Shown: in pieces, positions 58,470 through 64,000 of the stretch
Numbering within the stretch: the stretch's first letter is position 1
Layout: each line of letters starts with the position of its first letter
Source: Histoplasma ohiense
Taxonomy: Eukaryota; Ascomycota; Eurotiomycetes; Onygenales; Ajellomycetaceae
NCBI GenBank assembly: GCA_017607445.1
Contig: JAEVHH010000005.1
Coordinates: 1,679,001-1,743,000, forward strand
Reading direction: 5' to 3'
DNA length: 64,000 nucleotides
The notes under the pieces: generated by a model
What the model was told of the DNA's origin: nothing
Database searches by the model: none
What the model saw: the letters and a program-made list of their open reading frames with translations, nothing else
Translations under genes and position numbers: made by a program

Positions 58470-61400
58470 CATTTCAGGGCCTTGATTCATCCCAAACCCT
58501 GTTGTCATGCAGGCATACCCTTTTGGCCGTTTTTTAAGGCCAGCGGTGCCTAGGGTTGGGTTCTCTCGGCGTCCCTCCACTTCCCTTACATATCCATCTA
58601 GATGATATCTGATTTTTGTTACACTTTTTTAAACTCTGCTTTTTGATTTCATGTTTTATTCTCAATGCTATCGCCTTGAATTATGTAATTTCCTATCTAT
58701 CCCCCACCCTTTTGCTTTGAAGACAATATGGGACTTTGATGTTAAACATTATGTCTTTTTTTTCCCTTTTGTTTTTGTTTGCGATTTTCTGAAACAAAGC
58801 GTGTATGTGGTCTGCCGACGGCGTTATTATTTAAACCGCTATATCTGGCACTTGAGAGCAAAACAGGATAAAGCATGTATTTGACATGGGACTTCAGAGG
58901 AGGTCGTTTGGCATTTTGTCAGGGAAAACACGACTGGAAATGGGTAGCCTGGTGGGCAATTTACTCCCCAGCCCAACACGTTTTTATCAAATCATTTTTG
59001 CTATGGGCGAGAGTTGGCTCCATCGTCCGTCGCCCCATTTTTCGCTTCGCTTTGTTTTGCTAGCTCTTGTTCTCCCTCGCTTTAATATATTTTCCATTTC
59101 TTTTGGGGTTTCTGATTAATGTATTCTTTCCCACGACAGCCCCCCACTTTTTCTTCTTTTTTTTTTTTTTGCGATAGAGATTCTATTTTTGTATCTTGTA
59201 TTTTTCTTTCCAGCTCTGTTCTGCTCTATACCTGACCCCTATTGCCTGGGTGTCCTTTTTAGATGATTTTTGGTCTAGGTTTTCCCCTTTTGCTGGTTTT
59301 AAACAATCCTCCATTTTTACTTGGAGCCACTTTCGACCGCGAAGCATCCTGTTTCCATCTGACTATATCAATTGTGGTTGCTACTTGCCACTTTTTGTGG
59401 AAAACCCGCTCTTTCGCTCTGGTTGTTTGCTGGCAGAGGGGGGTGTTATTTTACCACCTGCCTGAGCTGTCTGGGTAACAAAAAAGCGCAGAGGAAGAGG
59501 AGGTGATCATTTGATTGCTAGCTTCATGGCTATTATCCCGAGTATTTATTTGTATGATGATTGACGATTGTGTTTTTTTGGCTGTTTGGCTACCTTCTCA
59601 CAGGAAGTTTTCCTTTTTAACTTTACTCGTTGGCGGAGGGTATTGATTTTCTTTTGGTTTTTATTATTATAGATATGAGCACACAGCGCCTAATCCTTTT
59701 TCATTTTTTGGTTTCTTTTTTTAAACCCCGTGGAAAGGGATAGGATTTGTTTCTCTATTTTTATTCAGCATATCAATAACTAGACTATGAATTGCTAGTC
59801 TCACAAGACGGGCAACGGCTTTTCTTAAGGGCGGATTTCTTGATAGAAGGATGGGTTTTGATGGGCGGGTTAGTAATGAATAATATTCCTATTTGCTTGA
59901 TTTCCTTTTGCTATGATGCAAGGAGACGTGGTTCTTCTGTTCGGAGCCTTCCTCAGCTGTATGCCCGCCCTACAGCCGGTTTGTTTTGGTTATTCAATTA
60001 AAGACTTACAATCATATTACTTTGACATAACAGATCCACCTGAGTCGTCATAGACTAATTAAACTGAATAAGAGAAAATTGCAACCCGTTGTACTGTGCA
60101 AAATTCCTGTATCCACCCAAATGCTTCTATGCAATGAAAGGGTAGGAGACCGTAGAAATTCAAGCAACTATAGGGTGTTCCTCTTATATTATGCACATCA
60201 CATGTCATCAATACAACGGAGTCGCCTTAGGCATAATATAGATGTGTTAAGATAACACATGGAAGAATCCTGCAGCTCGTGGTGTTCCTGTTAATGCATT
60301 CATGTGTGAGGATGGAATATTTTAAAAGGACTCAAATTGCGTGACATGTGTGGAGTCTGCTTCTTTCATTGTTTTTGTAACCTAACATTTTTGAACAAGG
60401 GGAGGAGAAGTTCTGAAGCTAGAACTGCAGGGACTGTTTCGCAACCTGCGCATTGGGATTCGTATTTTGTATCTAATGGAGACAACCGATTAATTCGGGC
60501 CTTTTGTAGCCGGGAAGATTTGGTGCGGTTCGCAAAGTGGTGAAAGGAGGAGAGAAAAGATAGCGGGGCAAACGACATGCAATCTAGCAACGTATCAACA
60601 CATACATTTGCCTGCTTCAGGTATTCAGGAACACCGCAGTACTGTATGAGTTATATGAATCATGGGAATGAATCCCTTCCGTTGGGGACGGTCGGTGCGT
60701 ACAACTACCCGGTATCTCAAAACTGCCTAGGTCATCCTCCTCTATCTATGGAAAGCAGGGAGCAAATAGCCTAGGTATGACAGGCTCTAGTTTAACCATT
60801 GACACCAACCCCGTTGCTAGGGGATAGCACGCGCTACCCAAGATCGCTCAGTTCTTTTCATGTGAAGCCGACCTTCGTCTTCGTGGGCTGCAAGGTATCA
60901 GGAGCCGGGAGGGACGCGCAAGGCAGAGGCTGATATCAGCGTTACGGTCAAGAGAGAGGGCTGTCCGCACTCAAGTAACGCGTTTTTGCAACGCCCAGCC
61001 GAACTTTGAGCAATGTGGGGATCTTGTAAGCGGGACTCTCATAGCTCATGCAACGTTTAAGAAACAGAGGTCACGGCGTCCAAGGAACCAAACCAAAGTA
61101 AAGGGGAGGGAATGAAAATGCCAGGCCTGACTGCACAGTATGCTCACTGATCTGATGGTGCAATAGGGTCATCAGAATAGCTGAAAAAGGGGTGCCAAGG
61201 GGATCGTTCATTGAAAAAGAAAGAAAGAAATAAATAAATAAACTTCGGTAACCCCGAGGGATAGGATTGATTCGCTGATCGTGCAACAGGCCAGACTGAC
61301 GGACTACCCAAGCAGGGCCGCTTCAACGTGTGAGGCGCATGGGGGTTCGTCACAGGCTGGGTGTTTCTTGTGCAAAATGCTGGGGATTATTGGCCAAGCA

Positions 61401-64000
61401 TAATCCTGAACATGTCCACGTACATGGATGGATGGATGGATGGATGGATGGATGGATGGATACGACACACTCCGTCGAGTTTGTGTGCGAGGATCAACCC
61501 CTCTCGATCGCCAACGGTGACTTGTGTTGGATCAAATTGGACCCAAAGCGGCGAACATTCGGCTAGGATATTTTGTGGCTACCTGCACACTGGTTTAAGC
61601 AAGGATAAAACCAAGCCTGGCCGTCAGTGTTCAGCTCGACTGCCAGCTGCAGCCTCTGCACCTAGGCCTGCAGCGTACCCGTTCCTGTGGTTCGCTTCCT
61701 CCGGCTGGGCATCAATGGTAATAATAACGGTGGATCAAGACATAGCGAGGATCCTTCGAGGAAGGGATAATTTTTAGAGCATCATGGTTCCAACAATTTA
61801 TACGATCGTTCGTGTAATCCCAGTCCTTCATCCGGATGGAGTGATTCGTTGAATCGTTTGCCACTGTCACTCATACTCGTGGCAGTGTCGGAGTCGTTCA
61901 AAAAGGATGTTTTGCAATAATCAAGCCACAGTATGGTATTTTACGTGCCCAATATCTGACGGATTTGTGCATCCCAAGTGACGATTAACCTATCCAGACA
62001 TGCGTGCTTACTTGCATGCATCAATTTATTTCCAACCATCGTCTCACATCTCATCCCTGTCATCAATGGTGATCAATAAAATTCCAGCTTGACAAGGGCC
62101 TCCTTTCGCTGCATCTGTACGCCAAGATTTATGTTGTCTCCCTGGTGTCGATGTGGGTCGACTCGCTTGCCTACAAGACCGTTTTCTTAGTATGCCACAT
62201 ATTGGCTTGCGGACCCACCAGGTTCAACGAACCTTGTTGGGACTGAATGGACGTATCTCGCCTCATCCACGTTGTTAAAAGGAGCCGGCTTTAAGCCATC
62301 GAAGTCTCGACTCGATTTTCTTTCTCCTTTAGGAGGATTTCGAGACTGGCCAAGGAATGTGGCTTAACTTCGGCGTTCTGTTGATGGAGGAGCTTGATCG
62401 CCCACCGTTTTTGGCGGGGCGGGATCAGTTGAAAGCTCCCTTACTTGCATGTGTACGGAGTAGAATGGCAGCCAATCCAGAGCCTCAGAAGTCAGGAGGA
62501 GGTGGCTCCTGAGAGCTGGCCTCCATTCATCCTGCACAATTCTCCAGTTTCATAAAGTCATAATCTCTCGAACTGGGATCCAGGAGAGCTAAAGCCGACT
62601 TCTCTCTCGTTTGCTATTCGCATCTATTCGAGGACCCACCCCAATCGCTTATTTGGACGAAGGAATCTCAATCGAAACCGCCAAGCAGAAAGTGTCTGTT
62701 CAAAAGGGACTCTCTGGAGAGCCCGGACCCTGGGGTCGCCGCTCGTCCATCCTTTGGGCATCGCGCTGTGCCTAGTACTAATCCGGAATGTTGCACTCAC
62801 TGGGTGGTTCACAAGTAAACTTGCTAACATGACTCTGTTGCAGTTGAGTTTAACGGGAACTATGCGGAAAACTTTTTGCACCGGACTAAGGGCTTGTTCA
62901 TATAACCTCATCATCGCTAACCGCGCTTTTACCCCTCCAGAACTTGAAGAAGACTAAGGAGAAAACCTGATAATTTCCAAACGGCTCCATCATTCACTCG
63001 TGAGCGAGACGTCGTGTCTTGTGGAAATTATGCTCTTCTTCGGTTGAAACATCCCATCACAGCACAGCGCTGCTTCGCGACCTGCCCAGCCGCAAAATGG
63101 CAGTAAATGTGGAAATTGTGGCATTATTACATTGACGATAATGGCGAGCAGAATAATTCCGTCAGTCCAGGCTAGGGTATTGAACCAAGATATGGGTATC
63201 GCATCCACATGTTTGACCAAATAATCATCGCGGTCCGGCACAATGTCAATAACGAAAGACCTGGGGATGATTGTTTTGCCTGTCAAATTGAACTTTCTTT
63301 GGAAGATAGCCAGCCAGCTTTGCGTGTTTTGATACGGTCGTTGATCTGCGACGTGGCAAAACTGTCGAATATGGTAAGGATCTGGTAGATAATTTACTGT
63401 TCATTTATTTCCTTTGTCATGTTTTGTGAATACTCTGTACTGAGATGGCAACAAAGCATGTCATATGTAAGGGATTTTGACCCATTGGCCGAACATGTTA
63501 CCCCAAAACTTTATCTGAAGACCCTTATGATCACAGAAGACATGTATGAAGGATGTCCATGGCTTGTGATTGTCCCTACGTGGTCGGGACATACTTCCCC
63601 TACCTCTAACCGAAGCCAATGGCTGATATAATTTGCATGAAATACCTTTCATTGCAAACAGCCAAGCTGATTGGGTCCAAGTGTGTCCTCTTGCGTGATA
63701 GCATTTCAACCAACAGCTCGAAGACGGCGGAAGGTTTTCGGGGGAAAATGTGGTTGGGCTGAAAAACGGATAAACGATGGACGAAAGGCGCTGAAAAGGA
63801 GGTTTACGGTGGAGAGCTGAATAATGTTCAGGAGTGGCACGATTGTGAAAAAGCAACCCGAGAAATGCCCGGAAATAACCAAAATTTTCAAGCTCAAGGT
63901 CTGCATTCATCAGATATTTTGTTACTTCTACGCAGTCGTCCGATTATTCCTGTGATGTCATAATAAACACAAGCTTGGCGTGAGGCCTCGAGTCGAACGG
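58470..64000. other. 5.5 kb gene-poor right end
   Basis: The first ~1.6 kb (58500-60050) is strongly T-rich and probably includes a long 3' UTR of the OGT-like gene. No protein, tRNA or rRNA is recognisable in the rest. It contains a (GGAT)n microsatellite at 61424-61461. The end may be upstream DNA of a gene beyond the window. Confidence 0.45.
61424..61461. repeat. (ATGG)n microsatellite
   Basis: About nine tandem copies of ATGG, uninterrupted. Likely length-polymorphic between strains. It lies in non-coding DNA. Confidence 0.9.

Noticed and set aside
62754..63910. Short frames near the right edge
   Set aside because: None has a motif or convincing splice partners.

Overview
The window reads as nuclear DNA of a filamentous ascomycete. 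Genes are split by short introns (about 50-160 bp) with GTAAGT-like donors and CTAAC/CTGAC-like branch points, spacers are large, and every recognisable protein is an ascomycete-type housekeeping protein. Gene content (PalB, Lcl3, Pmp47/Ant1-type carrier, O-GlcNAc-transferase-like protein) and the repeat-rich spacers suggest a eurotiomycete, most likely Onygenales (Blastomyces/Histoplasma/Emmonsia relatives); the order is an inference, not proven here. I rebuilt exon structures by hand; for every spliced gene the exon lengths sum to an open frame, which is the main check on them.

Left part (1-21 kb): the 5' part of a membrane-anchored GT90/CAP10-type glycosyltransferase runs off the left edge (-). 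Then come Kre33/NAT10 RNA cytidine acetyltransferase (+), a Mpd1-like protein disulfide isomerase (-), an F-box protein (+), ATP synthase gamma ATP3 (-), DNA topoisomerase I (+) and an atypical short-chain dehydrogenase-like protein (-). PDI/F-box and ATP3/TOP1 share short divergent promoters.

Middle (25-46 kb): the ESCRT regulator Vta1 and the pH-signalling calpain PalB lie side by side on the minus strand, both linked to the ESCRT machinery. They are followed by a peroxisomal-type carrier (+), Lcl3 endonuclease (+), mitochondrial-type adenylate kinase Adk2 (-), DNA primase large subunit Pri2 (+), COPII Sec23 (+) and ribosomal protein L12 (+). Between SEC23 and RPL12 lies a 3.2 kb repeat island: a MITE-like inverted repeat, a 1.68 kb gag-only retroelement with a 5 bp target duplication and an internal 356 bp tandem duplication, and a 424 bp tRNA-related element with 88 bp terminal direct repeats and a 6 bp target duplication.

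Right part (46-64 kb): a single large gene, an OGT/SPY-like TPR glycosyltransferase (+), sits between about 7 kb and 5.5 kb of DNA in which I see no gene. No rRNA gene, standalone tRNA gene, CRISPR or bacterial-type operon was found. The most unusual material is the repeat island, followed by splicing peculiarities (an 8-nt microexon, a GC-AG intron, a 4-nt coding first exon).
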